From contig NZ_JAAGLU010000013.1 of NCBI RefSeq assembly GCF_010550245.1, positions 62,001 through 126,000 on the forward strand: a DNA stretch of 64,000 bases. The letters are read 5' to 3'. Every line of letters begins with the position of its first letter. The stretch's first letter is position 1. Under the pieces are notes generated by a model. The model was not told the DNA's origin, did not search any database, and saw only the letters and a program-made list of their open reading frames with translations. Origin of the DNA: Streptomyces sp. SID12501 (GTDB taxonomy: Bacteria > Actinomycetota > Actinomycetes > Streptomycetales > Streptomycetaceae). Shown piece after piece: positions 8,276 to 17,129 of this stretch. The position numbers were made by a program, and so were the translations under genes.

Positions 8276-10567
8276 TCAGTTCCCGGTCGACGCACTCGCG
8301 CCCTTCTTCAGGAACCCCATGTCTTCGTAGAGAGGTGTCTGGAAACCGAAGGCGCCCAGGTTGGCGACGTTCTTCTTCGCGGCCGTGAGCTGGGGCCGCT
8401 GGAAGAGCGGGATGGACCCGCCGGCCGCCCAGATCCGGGCGTCGGCCTTCCGTACCAGGGAGGCCGACCTGTCCTCGTCGAGGGTGGCAAGGGCCTGGTC
8501 GAAGAGCTGGTCCACCTGGTCGGTGCCGACGCGGGTGTAGTTCTGCTCGACGTTCAGCGACCCGTCGGCGGCGGGCACCGGCTTGGCGTAGATGGGCCGC
8601 GCGTCGGTGGCGGGGAAGGCGGACGCGGGCCATGAGTACAGAGCCAGGTCGTACTGCCCGCTGGCGATGTGGTCCTTGAAATAGCTGTCGTCGGACACCT
8701 TGGTCACGGCGGTACGGATACCGACCCGGTCCAGCATCCGCGCGATCCGCTCGCCCACGGCCCGCAGTGTGGCGGAACCCGGCCCCGAGGGGAGCACGAA
8801 CCTCAAGGTCAGCGGCTTGCCGTCCTTGGCGAGCACCCCGGCTGCGGCGCCGGCGGGAGCAGGGGTGCCCTTGGGCGCGTAGGCACCGGCGGGCGCACCG
8901 CCCTGCTCGGGGTGCTTGTGCAGGGACTGCTTGCCGTCCTGGGCGAGGTTCTTCTTGCCGGAACCGTCCCGGTGATCGCGCTGGTCCCGGTGGTCCCGGG
9001 GGTTCTGGTGGTCCTCGCGGACGGGCTCCCCGTAAGGCTTGTCATCGTCCCCGACGACATAGGTCCCGTCGTCGTCGCCACTGCCCTTACCGGCCTTGCC
9101 GGCCTTGGGGGACGCCTTCGAGGACGCTTTCGGCGCGGCGGACTTGCCGCCGGCCTTCTTCCCCTCACCCCCGGCGACCTTCTCCGCGTCGCCGTCCTTA
9201 TTCTTCGGCTGCCCGAGCGGACCGCCGTGCACCCACCCGGCGTCGGCGAGGAGCGCCTCGGCCTCGCCGGTGTCCTGGCCGCCGAGCGCGCCGCTGTTGT
9301 CGGCGTAGGCGGCCTGCCCGGAGAGCGCGAGATGACTGCCGACGGGTACGGCGGGCAGCCCCAGCGGCTTGAGTACGAGGCCGGCGATCTCCTCGCGGTC
9401 CAGCGCACGGGCGACCGCACGGCGGACGCGCTCGTCGGCCAGGGGCCCGTCGGCGCCGTTGAGGGCGAGCTGGGTGTAGGCCGGTTCGAGAGACCTGCGC
9501 ACCTCGAACGCGCTGAGCGACTGCTGCTGCTCGGCGTACTTGGTGGCCGCCGCGCGCTGCTTGCGCCGGGCGCTGGTCTCCTCCCCGGCGGCCTCGTCGT
9601 CGGAACCGTGCGCGAGGGCCCAGGAACGCAGGGCGCGGGCCGGGGTGAGGGCGGCGCCGGGGCCCTGGAGGGGGGTGGACTTGCCGCGCGCCGCGAGGAC
9701 GATGCGCTCGGCCTCGGCGGGGTCGATCTCGGCGACGTCCACCTTGCCGCCGGCGAGCGCCTCGGCACGCTTGTCGCGCGGTACGGCGTGCAGCACGATC
9801 CCGTCGAGCAGGGGGGTACGCCCCCACCAGCGCGGATTGCGTACGAGGACGACATCGCCCTCCGCCTTGGCGACCTTCTTGAGACCGAAGGGCCCGGCGG
9901 TGACCTTGAGCTTGCGCCGGGCCCCGTCGTTGAAGGAGTCCGGGGTGCCCATGACGTCCTTGGGATACAGCGGCGAGAACAGCGACTTCCAGTCGGCGTA
10001 GGGCCGGCTGAAGGTGACCTTGACCTCAAGATCGTTCGCGCCGCGCTGCACCTTCTCGATGCGGTCGTACCCGGCGTTGCGGGCGGTCCAGTACGCGGAG
10101 TCCTTGCCGGACAGGGCGCGCCACTGGGCGGCGAAGTCCGCGGCGCCGATCTCCCGGCCGTCGCTCCAGACGGCCTGCTGGTGCAGCTTGTAGAGGACGA
10201 CCTGCCTGGGCTCGGTCTCGACGACCTTGGCGGACTCCAGGAAGTCGGCGTTGCGCTGGGGCCGCCCGTTCACATCGAGCCGGAACATCGACGGCAGCAC
10301 GGCCTGCGCGACACGGGTGGTCGTCGCGTCGGCGTCCGCCTGGAAGGTGTTGAGCGTCTCCGGTACGGAGTCCACGGCCCAGCGCAGAGTGCCGCCGTCC
10401 GCGAGCCGGTCGCGGGTGGCGGGCGCGATGTCCTGCCCGGCGAGCGGCTTGCTCTCTTCGTCCTGGTCACCGCCGCACGCCGTGACCAGGGGCACGGCGA
10501 GTACGCCGGCGGTGAGGAAGGCGACCGAGCGCGTTACCGCGCGCAGTCCGACGCCGTGGTGGGACAT
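8276..10567 (-). CDS. Atypical ABC transporter family substrate-binding lipoprotein (SBP_bac_5) with a large low-complexity insert
   Basis: 763 residues, well above the usual 500-600 for peptide-binding proteins. The start at 10567 has CCGGAGG upstream and opens a lipoprotein signal (GVLAVPLVTAC, Cys31) followed by GGDQDEE. The SBP_bac_5 features TLRWAVDSVPETLNTFQADAD and AVARALDREEIAG are clear. Roughly residues 460-600 form a Lys/Ala/Ser and Arg/Asp/His low-complexity insert (genomic about 8880-9190). The closing lobe resumes with LTLRFVLPSG. No permease or ATPase genes are adjacent, so it either shares a transporter encoded elsewhere or acts as a sensor. The next gene upstream is divergent. 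Confidence 0.85.
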   Translation of the reverse strand: MSHHGVGLRAVTRSVAFLTAGVLAVPLVTACGGDQDEESKPLAGQDIAPATRDRLADGGTLRWAVDSVPETLNTFQADADATTTRVAQAVLPSMFRLDVNGRPQRNADFLESAKVVETEPRQVVLYKLHQQAVWSDGREIGAADFAAQWRALSGKDSAYWTARNAGYDRIEKVQRGANDLEVKVTFSRPYADWKSLFSPLYPKDVMGTPDSFNDGARRKLKVTAGPFGLKKVAKAEGDVVLVRNPRWWGRTPLLDGIVLHAVPRDKRAEALAGGKVDVAEIDPAEAERIVLAARGKSTPLQGPGAALTPARALRSWALAHGSDDEAAGEETSARRKQRAAATKYAEQQQSLSAFEVRRSLEPAYTQLALNGADGPLADERVRRAVARALDREEIAGLVLKPLGLPAVPVGSHLALSGQAAYADNSGALGGQDTGEAEALLADAGWVHGGPLGQPKNKDGDAEKVAGGEGKKAGGKSAAPKASSKASPKAGKAGKGSGDDDGTYVVGDDDKPYGEPVREDHQNPRDHRDQRDHRDGSGKKNLAQDGKQSLHKHPEQGGAPAGAYAPKGTPAPAGAAAGVLAKDGKPLTLRFVLPSGPGSATLRAVGERIARMLDRVGIRTAVTKVSDDSYFKDHIASGQYDLALYSWPASAFPATDARPIYAKPVPAADGSLNVEQNYTRVGTDQVDQLFDQALATLDEDRSASLVRKADARIWAAGGSIPLFQRPQLTAAKKNVANLGAFGFQTPLYEDMGFLKKGASASTGN

Positions 10568-10976
10568 CAGGTCTACCTCCGGTGGCCCGTTAATTGGCTG
10601 ATCAGATGTACGGCCACTGAAGAGGAAAGGGTTCGGCAGCGGGGGTCGACACGGCGGCGGGGCACGCGAAGCCCAACCGTTTGGCGGAACGGACATTTCC
10701 ACTCACTCGTCTCGGCCCGATCACCAGCCGACCTTGAGGCTCTGGCACCGGCCCGCGTTTCCAGCCCGTCCGGCGATTGAGGACAAGCGCCTTCAGCGCG
10801 GCCGGGGGTTTGGGGGCGGAGCCCCCAAGGACGCGCACCCCAACGCACCCCCCGCGCCCCCCTTCCCTCAGCCAATCCATGCACACCGCTTCCCACCGGC
10901 AGGTGTGACGCGCAACACTCTCAGGCGCATGAACGTCTCCACCCAGGGCCCGACCGCCCGGAAGTGAGGTCACGTC
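10568..10976. other. Divergent promoter region with a dispersed repeat
   Basis: 409 bases between divergent genes. It should hold the promoter of the binding-protein gene (minus) and of the sdh operon (plus). The middle is filled by a Streptomyces-type intergenic repeat (10762-10830, listed separately). I saw no convincing coding frame. Confidence 0.5.
10762..10830. repeat. Dispersed Streptomyces intergenic repeat with a GC-rich hairpin
   Basis: The block begins CAGCCCGTCCGGCGATTGAG and ends in a perfect hairpin, TTGGGGG-CGGAG-CCCCCAA (10810-10828). From memory this combination recurs in many Streptomyces intergenic regions. It may act as a terminator or as a palindromic-unit repeat. Confidence 0.6.
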
Positions 10977-11267
10977 ATGTCCGTGCACGACGAACTGACG
11001 TCAGTACAGCGCTGTCTGGACGACCTGTTGCGTTCGATGGGCCGCCTGGAACAGCAGATCGGCAAGGGCGGCCTGGAAATGCGCCGCCTCCGCAGCGACG
11101 CCAACCACCTGCGCGAAAGCCTCGCGCTGCTCCGCGAGGCCGCCCCCGCGCTCGCCCAGCCCCGGCGCCCCGACCTCGTGACGATCCCCGACACCCCGTA
11201 CGACAACAGCCTGTGGACGGACTCGGACGACGAAGGACTCGGCGCCCACGACCGTCACGCACCCTGA
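10977..11267 (+). CDS. Small coiled-coil protein at the head of the sdh operon
   Basis: 96 residues. Start ATG at 10977, preceded by AGTGAGG. Residues 1-60 (MSVHDELTSVQRCLDDLLRS, then RLEQQIGK and RRLRSDANHLRESLALLRE) have heptad spacing typical of a coiled coil. The tail is acidic and Pro-rich. It ends 21 bases before the cytochrome b subunit gene, so it is almost certainly cotranscribed with succinate dehydrogenase. No known domain; a role in complex assembly or regulation is only a guess from position. Confidence 0.75.
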   Translation: MSVHDELTSVQRCLDDLLRSMGRLEQQIGKGGLEMRRLRSDANHLRESLALLREAAPALAQPRRPDLVTIPDTPYDNSLWTDSDDEGLGAHDRHAP

Positions 11268-11288
11268 GAATCCGACCGGAGTTCTCCT

Positions 11289-12152
11289 TTGGCCACTGAA
11301 ACCGGTACCGACAGCGGTACCGATCCCGATTCCGATTCCGACACGGACTCCCATCCGCAGCGCGGCGGCGTACGGACCCGTACGCGCGCCGCCATCGACG
11401 CCCCGCATCTGCGGACCGACCGCTGGTGGCTGGCGCCCGCCGCCACGGCCGCCGGTCTGCTGGCGTTCATCGTGTACTCGACCTGGCGGGCGTTCGCCAA
11501 CGCCGACTACTACGCGGCCCCGTACGTCTCGCCGTTCTACTCGCCCTGTCTGGCGGACAACTGTGCCCCCATGCGGCACGGCCCCAACGCCGATCTGTTC
11601 GGCGGCTGGTGGGGCATCTCCCCCGCGATCATCATCCTGATCTTCCCGCTGGGCTTCCGTCTGACCTGCTACTACTACCGCAAGGCCTACTACCGCGGCT
11701 TCTGGGCGTCCCCGCCCGCCTGCGCGGTGGCCGAGCCGCACAAGAAGTACACCGGTGAGACGCGCTTCCCGCTCGTCCTGCAGAACATCCACCGCTACTT
11801 CTTCTACGCGGCTCTGCTGGTCGCCTGCATCCTCACCTACGACACGGTGCTCTCCTTCCGCGACGAGCACTACAACTGGGGCCACATGGGCCTCGGTTCC
11901 CTGGTCTTCCTGCTCAACATCACGCTGATCTGGGCGTACACGCTCTCCTGCCACTCCTGCCGGCACATCGTCGGTGGCAAGCTCAAACACTTCTCCAAGC
12001 ATCCCGTGCGGTACCGCGCCTGGCAGTGGGTCGGGAAGCTGAACGCCCGTCACATGCAGCTCGCCTGGGCGTCGTTGGTGAGCGTGGGGCTCGCCGACTT
12101 CTACGTGTACCTGGTCGCCTCCGGCGCTTTCGATGATCCGAGGTTCTTCTGA
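11289..12152 (+). CDS. Succinate dehydrogenase membrane subunit-like protein (cytochrome b type)
   Basis: 287 residues, TTG start at 11289. The first 35 residues are an unusual Asp/Ser/Thr-rich acidic tail (TGTDSGTDPDSDSDTDS), then five likely membrane helices: WLAPAATAAGLLAFIVY, a segment around GISPAIIILIFPLGF, FFYAALLVACILTYDTVL, GSLVFLLNITLIWAYTL and ASLVSVGLADFYVYLV. Several His residues near helix ends (HRYF, HYNWGHM, HSCRHIV) could ligate heme. It sits directly before sdhA, its TGA overlapping the sdhA ATG by one base, so it is the probable membrane anchor. The family is assigned from context plus topology. Confidence 0.82.
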   Translation: MATETGTDSGTDPDSDSDTDSHPQRGGVRTRTRAAIDAPHLRTDRWWLAPAATAAGLLAFIVYSTWRAFANADYYAAPYVSPFYSPCLADNCAPMRHGPNADLFGGWWGISPAIIILIFPLGFRLTCYYYRKAYYRGFWASPPACAVAEPHKKYTGETRFPLVLQNIHRYFFYAALLVACILTYDTVLSFRDEHYNWGHMGLGSLVFLLNITLIWAYTLSCHSCRHIVGGKLKHFSKHPVRYRAWQWVGKLNARHMQLAWASLVSVGLADFYVYLVASGAFDDPRFF

Positions 12153-14092
12153 TGTCCGTGGTCGACCGGCAGGAATGGGACGTTGTCGTAGTCGGCGCGG
12201 GCGGCGCGGGACTGCGCGCCGCCATCGAGGCACGCGAGCGTGGCGCCCGTACGGCGGTGATCTGCAAGTCCCTCTTCGGCAAGGCGCACACCGTGATGGC
12301 CGAGGGCGGGATCGCCGCCGCCATGGGCAACGTCAACAGCCACGACAGCTGGCAGGTCCACTTCCGCGACACCATGCGCGGCGGCAAGTTCCTCAACCAG
12401 TGGCGGATGGCGGAGCTGCACGCCCAGGAAGCCCCGGACCGGGTCTGGGAGTTGGAGACCTGGGGCGCCCTCTTCGACCGTACGAAGGACGGCCGGATCT
12501 CGCAGCGCAACTTCGGCGGCCACGAGTACCCGCGGCTCGCGCACGTCGGCGACCGCACCGGACTCGAACTCATCCGCACCCTGCAGCAGAAGATCGTCTC
12601 CCTCCAGCAGCAGGACAAGAAGGAGACCGGCGAGTACGAGTCCCGGCTGAAGGTCTTCCAGGAGTGCACGGTCACCCGCGTGTTGAAGAGCGGCGAGCGG
12701 GTCTCCGGTGTCTTCGCCTACGAGCGGGAAACGGGCCGTTTCTTCGTCCTTGAGGCGCCTTCCGTCGTGATCGCGACCGGCGGGATCGGCAAGTCCTTCA
12801 AGGTGACGTCGAACTCGTGGGAGTACACCGGCGACGGCCACGCGCTGGCGCTGCTCGCCGGGGCGCCGCTGCTCAACATGGAGTTCGTGCAGTTCCATCC
12901 GACGGGCATGGTCTGGCCGCCGTCCGTCAAAGGCATCCTCGTCACGGAGTCGGTGCGGGGCGACGGCGGGGTGCTGCGCAACTCCGAGGGCAAGCGGTTC
13001 ATGTTCGACTACATCCCGGACGTCTTCAAGGAGAAGTACGCCCAGTCGGAGGCCGAGGGCGACCGCTGGTACGAGGACCCCGACAACAACCTCAGGCCCC
13101 CCGAACTGCTCCCCCGGGACGAGGTGGCCCGCGCCATCAACTCCGAGGTCAAGGCGGGCCGCGGCTCCCCGCACGGCGGCGTCTTCCTGGACGTCTCGAC
13201 GCGGATGCCGTCGGAGGTGATCCGGCGCCGACTGCCCTCCATGTACCACCAGTTCAAGGAGCTGGCGGATGTCGACATCACCGCCGAGGCGATGGAGGTC
13301 GGGCCCACCTGCCACTACGTGATGGGCGGCATCGCGGTCGAGTCCGAAACCGCCGCCGCACGCGGGGTACCGGGCCTCTTCGCGGCCGGTGAGGTCGCGG
13401 GCGGGATGCACGGCTCCAACCGGCTGGGCGGCAACTCCCTCTCCGACCTGCTGGTGTTCGGCCGCCGCGCGGGCCTGCACGCGGCCGAGTACGCGACCTC
13501 GGTCGCCGATCGCCCAGCCGTGGACGAGGACCAGATCGCCACGGCGGCGGCGGAGGCCCTGCGCCCCTTCTCGGCGGAGGAACCGACCCCGGGCGGGGAG
13601 AGCAGCCGCCCGGCGGAGAACCCGTACACCCTCCACCAGGAGCTCCAGCAGGCCATGAACGACCTGGTCGGCATCATCCGCCGCGAGGCCGAGATGGAGC
13701 AGGCGCTGGAGAAACTGGCCGAGCTGCGGGTACGGGCCCACCGCGCGGGCGTCGAGGGGCACCGCCAGTTCAACCCGGGCTGGCATCTTGCCCTCGACCT
13801 GCGGAACATGCTGCTGGTCAGCGAATGCGTGGCCCTGGCGGCGCTGGAGCGCACGGAGTCGCGCGGCGGCCACACCCGCGAGGACCATCCGGTGATGGAC
13901 CGTCAGTGGCGCAACGTGAACCTGCTGTGCCAACTCTCCGATCCCGCCAGCGGGTTGGCGGCCGCGGACCAGGTGAACGGCCTGATCGCCCTCACCCGCG
14001 AGACCACCGAACCCGTCCGCCCCGACCTGCTCGCCCTCTTCGAGAAAGAGGAGCTGGTCAAGTACCTCACCGACGAGGAGCTGTACGAGTGA
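12152..14092 (+). CDS. sdhA: Succinate dehydrogenase / fumarate reductase flavoprotein subunit
   Basis: FAD-bearing catalytic subunit that oxidises succinate to fumarate; 646 residues. The dinucleotide-binding motif VVVVGAGGAGLRAA is at residues 11-24. The FAD-attachment segment FGKAHTVMAEGGIAAAMG supplies the His for covalent flavin. QFHPTGM and the HGSNRLGGNSLSDLLVFG segment near the end of the FAD domain are intact. The length is typical of the group with a separate five-helix cytochrome. It is translationally coupled at both ends: ATG overlaps the upstream TGA and its own TGA overlaps the GTG of the iron-sulfur gene. Fumarate made here feeds the two fumarases encoded at 52.6 and 55.5 kb. 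Confidence 0.96.
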   Translation: MSVVDRQEWDVVVVGAGGAGLRAAIEARERGARTAVICKSLFGKAHTVMAEGGIAAAMGNVNSHDSWQVHFRDTMRGGKFLNQWRMAELHAQEAPDRVWELETWGALFDRTKDGRISQRNFGGHEYPRLAHVGDRTGLELIRTLQQKIVSLQQQDKKETGEYESRLKVFQECTVTRVLKSGERVSGVFAYERETGRFFVLEAPSVVIATGGIGKSFKVTSNSWEYTGDGHALALLAGAPLLNMEFVQFHPTGMVWPPSVKGILVTESVRGDGGVLRNSEGKRFMFDYIPDVFKEKYAQSEAEGDRWYEDPDNNLRPPELLPRDEVARAINSEVKAGRGSPHGGVFLDVSTRMPSEVIRRRLPSMYHQFKELADVDITAEAMEVGPTCHYVMGGIAVESETAAARGVPGLFAAGEVAGGMHGSNRLGGNSLSDLLVFGRRAGLHAAEYATSVADRPAVDEDQIATAAAEALRPFSAEEPTPGGESSRPAENPYTLHQELQQAMNDLVGIIRREAEMEQALEKLAELRVRAHRAGVEGHRQFNPGWHLALDLRNMLLVSECVALAALERTESRGGHTREDHPVMDRQWRNVNLLCQLSDPASGLAAADQVNGLIALTRETTEPVRPDLLALFEKEELVKYLTDEELYE

Positions 14093-14880
14093 GCACCAGC
14101 GTGAGCAGCAGCTACGAGGCCCGCTTCAAGGTGTGGCGCGGCGATGTGAAGGGCGGCGGGCTCAAGGACTTCGCGGTCGAGGTGAACGAGGGCGAGGTCG
14201 TCCTCGACATCATTCACCGGCTCCAGGCGACCCAGGCCCCCGACCTCGCCGTCCGCTGGAACTGCAAGGCGGGCAAGTGCGGTTCGTGTTCGGCGGAGAT
14301 CAACGGGCGTCCCCGGCTGCTGTGCATGACCCGGATGTCGGTGTTCACCCGCGAGGAGACGATCACGGTGACTCCCCTGCGGGCCTTCCCCGTTGTCCGG
14401 GACCTCGTCACCGACGTCGGGTTCAACTACGACAAGGCCCGCGAGGTGCCGTCCTTCGTGCCGCCGGACGGCGTGGGACCCGGCGAGTACCGGATGATGC
14501 AGGAGGACGTGGACCGGTCGCAGGAGTTCCGCAAGTGCATCGAGTGCTTCCTGTGTCAGGACACCTGCCATGTGGTCCGCGACCACGAGGAGAACAAGCC
14601 CGCGTTCGCCGGCCCGCGCTTCCTGATGCGCGTCGCGGAACTCGACATGCATCCCCTGGACGCGGCGGCGGAGTCCGGCCTGGACCGCAAGCGCACTGCC
14701 CAGGACGAACACGGCCTCGGCTACTGCAACATCACCAAGTGCTGCTCGGAGGTGTGCCCGGAGGGCATCCACATCACGGACAACGCCCTGATCCCCTTGA
14801 AGGAACGGGCGGTCGACCGCAAGTACGACCCGCTGGTGTGGCTGGGCTCGAAGATCAGGAGGCGCTCGGAGAGTTCATGA
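14089..14880 (+). CDS. sdhB: Succinate dehydrogenase / fumarate reductase iron-sulfur subunit
   Basis: Electron-transfer subunit, 263 residues, GTG start at 14089 overlapping the sdhA stop by four bases. A longer in-frame extension lies wholly inside sdhA and is rejected. Cys motifs are in order: CKAGKCGSCSAEI and the later Cys in RPRLLC for the 2Fe-2S cluster, CIECFLCQDTC for the 4Fe-4S cluster, and CNITKCCSEVCPEGI for the 3Fe-4S cluster. All expected ligands are present. Last gene of the four-gene operon. Confidence 0.96.
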   Translation: MSTSVSSSYEARFKVWRGDVKGGGLKDFAVEVNEGEVVLDIIHRLQATQAPDLAVRWNCKAGKCGSCSAEINGRPRLLCMTRMSVFTREETITVTPLRAFPVVRDLVTDVGFNYDKAREVPSFVPPDGVGPGEYRMMQEDVDRSQEFRKCIECFLCQDTCHVVRDHEENKPAFAGPRFLMRVAELDMHPLDAAAESGLDRKRTAQDEHGLGYCNITKCCSEVCPEGIHITDNALIPLKERAVDRKYDPLVWLGSKIRRRSESS

Positions 14881-14935
14881 GTTCCGTGAACTCGTTTCGC
14901 CGGAGCGGTGAGTTCCTCGCGGGGCGTGCCGACGG

Positions 14936-15247
14936 TCAGCCGTCGACGCGCTCCCGCGTGGCCAGCAGCTGGAACCAGGCGCCCGCGACCAACAGCAGCA
15001 CGCTGGTGACAAAGACCGCGGTACCGATGGTCTGCGAGTTGTCGAGCTCGTCCACCGCCCCGTACGCCATCTGCAGGAGCAGGCCCGCGCTGCCGAGCAT
15101 CGCTCCGTAACCCCACAGCTCGGGGCGCAGGGTACGGCGCCGCAGCCACGGGAGCAGCCAGCCGGTTCTGACCGCCACCCCACCGCACGCGCCCACTCCG
15201 CTCGTCATCAGCGCAGCCGTCCCCAACAGATACCAGTGCCAGTACAT
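14936..15247 (-). CDS. Small three-helix membrane protein
   Basis: 103 residues beginning MYWHWYLLGTAALMTSGVGA. Three hydrophobic segments are seen: about residues 6-26, 46-62 (YGAMLGSAGLLLQMAYG) and 74-96 (IGTAVFVTSVLLLVAGAWFQLL), with a basic loop WLRRRTLRP between the first two. No known domain recognised. It converges on sdhB and is divergent from the gene at 15358, so it is probably its own transcription unit. Confidence 0.75.
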   Translation of the reverse strand: MYWHWYLLGTAALMTSGVGACGGVAVRTGWLLPWLRRRTLRPELWGYGAMLGSAGLLLQMAYGAVDELDNSQTIGTAVFVTSVLLLVAGAWFQLLATRERVDG

Positions 15248-15357
15248 CCCCGGCCCCCTTCGAACACGTCTGCGGGGACCTTACCCATTCCGCCTCTTCC
15301 GCCACCCCTGCCCCGTCCCGGTCGCGCGCCCGCGATCACCCCCATACGCTCACAAAC

Positions 15358-16986
15358 GTGACGCCCTCCCTCAGCAGAGGCCGGCCGCGGCGAGCCGCCT
15401 CCCACATACCCGTGCGCGTGGCGCACACCGCGCTCGGCGGTGTGATCGGGGTGATGTGGCTGGTGCTGCCCGGGGTGACGGCGGACCACGAGAGGTACGA
15501 GGGGTACGAAGTGCCCGCGGTGGCGGTCGGCAGCGTGCCGGCCGTGTCCGACGGCTCCGAAGCCTCGGATGTCGCGGCCCCGGACGAGGAGTCCTCCACC
15601 GGCGATCTGGTCCTGCCCCTCGTGGTGGCGGGCACGGCGGTCGCGGTGGCCGCGTACGGCTACGGCCGCCGCAGACGCCGTACCAGGACCCGTACGACTC
15701 CCGCCGCCCTGCCTCCGGTCGCGCGGCCCACGACCCCGGAGCTCGACCGGCAGGCCCGCAAGTCGCTGGTCGCGGCCGACGACTGTGTACGCACCAGCCG
15801 CGAGGAACTCGGCTTCGTGGCGGGGCTGCTCGGGGCGGAGACGGTCGCGCCGTTCACGGAGGCCGTGCGCTACGCCGAGGCCGAGCTGTCGGCCGCCTTC
15901 CAACTGCGCCAGGCGTACGACGACAACCCGACGGACGCCTCCCGGAGCGCCCTCGACGAGATCGTCGCCCGGTGTGTGGACGCGGGGCGGCGGCTGGACG
16001 CGGAGGCCGTCGGCTTCGACCGGCTGCGCGCCCTGGAACAGAACCTGACCGGCGCGCTCAGACACGCCGAGGTGCGCTTCCGGGACCTGACCGGCCGTAC
16101 GGGGGCCGCCGAGGCCACTCTCGCCGACCTCGGCGAGCGGTACGCGCCCGCCGCCTCCCTTTCCGTCGCCGGCCAGGTCGAACAGGCGAAGGACCGGCTG
16201 GTGTTCGCCACGACCGGGCTCAACAGGGCCCGTCAGTCCGCCGACCTGGGCGAGCCGGACAGGGCGGTGCTGCATCTGCGTGCCGCCGAGGGCGCGATCG
16301 CCCAGGCCGAGGTGTTCGTGGACGGCGTCGACCGCCTCGCGTCCGCACTGGCCGCCGCCGCACAGGCGGTTTTGGACACGCTGGACGAGGTGGAGGCGGC
16401 GGTCGTGGAGGCCCGCGGGCGAGTGGCCGAGGGGAAGCGGGCGGGGGTGCCCGACGGCGCGCTGGAGGGGCATGTCCGTCGCGCCCGGGCCGCGCTGGCC
16501 GCCGTACGGAAAGAGGCCGCCGCCGGGCCCTACGACCCCCTGGACGCCCTGCGCCGGGTCGCGGTGGTGGCCGCGCCCCTCGGAACGGCGCCCGATGCCG
16601 CGCGGGTCGGCGCGCGCCTGGCCACCGACGCCGCTGACGGCTTCGTCGGCACGCACCGGGGCGCGGTGGGCGCCGAGGCCCGGACCCGGCTGGCCGAGGC
16701 ACGCCGACTGCTCGACGGGGACCCGGCGGAGGCCGACGCCTTCGCGCTGCGGGCCCGCGAACTGGCCGAGCGGGACGTGCGCGCGCACGGGAATCCGTAC
16801 GGCGGGCGGCCCGAGCACACGAACGGGGTCGCCGGAGCGGTCCTCGGCGGAATCCTGCTCGGCGATCTGCCGGACGCTGCGGCCGAGACACTCACCGGCG
16901 GCACGCCGGGGTCGTTCGGCGGTCCCGCCACGCGTGCGCGGCGGGGTCTGGCCTCGCCTCGTAAGAACTCGCCGGGAATTCCGTAA
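15358..16986 (+). CDS. Membrane-anchored protein with long alanine-rich helical domain
   Basis: 542 residues, GTG start at 15358. A basic N-terminus precedes a first hydrophobic segment (VAHTALGGVIGVMWLVLPGV), then a short acidic extracytoplasmic loop, a second helix (LVLPLVVAGTAVAVAAYGYG) and an Arg cluster GRRRRRTRTRT marking the cytoplasmic side. The remaining 430 residues are Ala/Arg/Glu-rich and almost entirely predicted helix, probably coiled coil. A Gly/Ala-rich stretch near the C-terminus (VAGAVLGGILLGDL) is mildly hydrophobic. I do not recognise a catalytic motif; a scaffold or envelope role is speculation. Confidence 0.75.
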   Translation: MTPSLSRGRPRRAASHIPVRVAHTALGGVIGVMWLVLPGVTADHERYEGYEVPAVAVGSVPAVSDGSEASDVAAPDEESSTGDLVLPLVVAGTAVAVAAYGYGRRRRRTRTRTTPAALPPVARPTTPELDRQARKSLVAADDCVRTSREELGFVAGLLGAETVAPFTEAVRYAEAELSAAFQLRQAYDDNPTDASRSALDEIVARCVDAGRRLDAEAVGFDRLRALEQNLTGALRHAEVRFRDLTGRTGAAEATLADLGERYAPAASLSVAGQVEQAKDRLVFATTGLNRARQSADLGEPDRAVLHLRAAEGAIAQAEVFVDGVDRLASALAAAAQAVLDTLDEVEAAVVEARGRVAEGKRAGVPDGALEGHVRRARAALAAVRKEAAAGPYDPLDALRRVAVVAAPLGTAPDAARVGARLATDAADGFVGTHRGAVGAEARTRLAEARRLLDGDPAEADAFALRARELAERDVRAHGNPYGGRPEHTNGVAGAVLGGILLGDLPDAAAETLTGGTPGSFGGPATRARRGLASPRKNSPGIP

Positions 16987-17033
16987 GAGGGCCTGAGCGG
17001 GCCGAGGCGATGGGGCCGCAGGCCCCTCCAAGG

Positions 17034-17075
17034 GGCGCGGGGCTGCGACATTTGCGGCTCCGCCGCGTGGGCGCG
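17034..17075 (+). repeat. Dispersed Streptomyces intergenic repeat, copy 1
   Basis: A 42-base block starting GGCGCGGGGCTGCGACAT and ending GCCGCGTGGGCGCG. A second copy lies at 50952-50994 on the opposite strand with a few substitutions. The inner GCGGC-TCC-GCCGC hairpin is conserved in both (with TTT as loop core in the second). Confidence 0.7.
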
Positions 17076-17129
17076 ACAAGCCACGACGAACCCGCAGGTT
17101 CCATACAGTCGAACCCCGGCAGGGCCTCG

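Noticed and set aside
8669..10780. 703-codon plus-strand frame
   Set aside because: Antisense to the SBP_bac_5 lipoprotein, which has a signal peptide, lipobox and family motifs.
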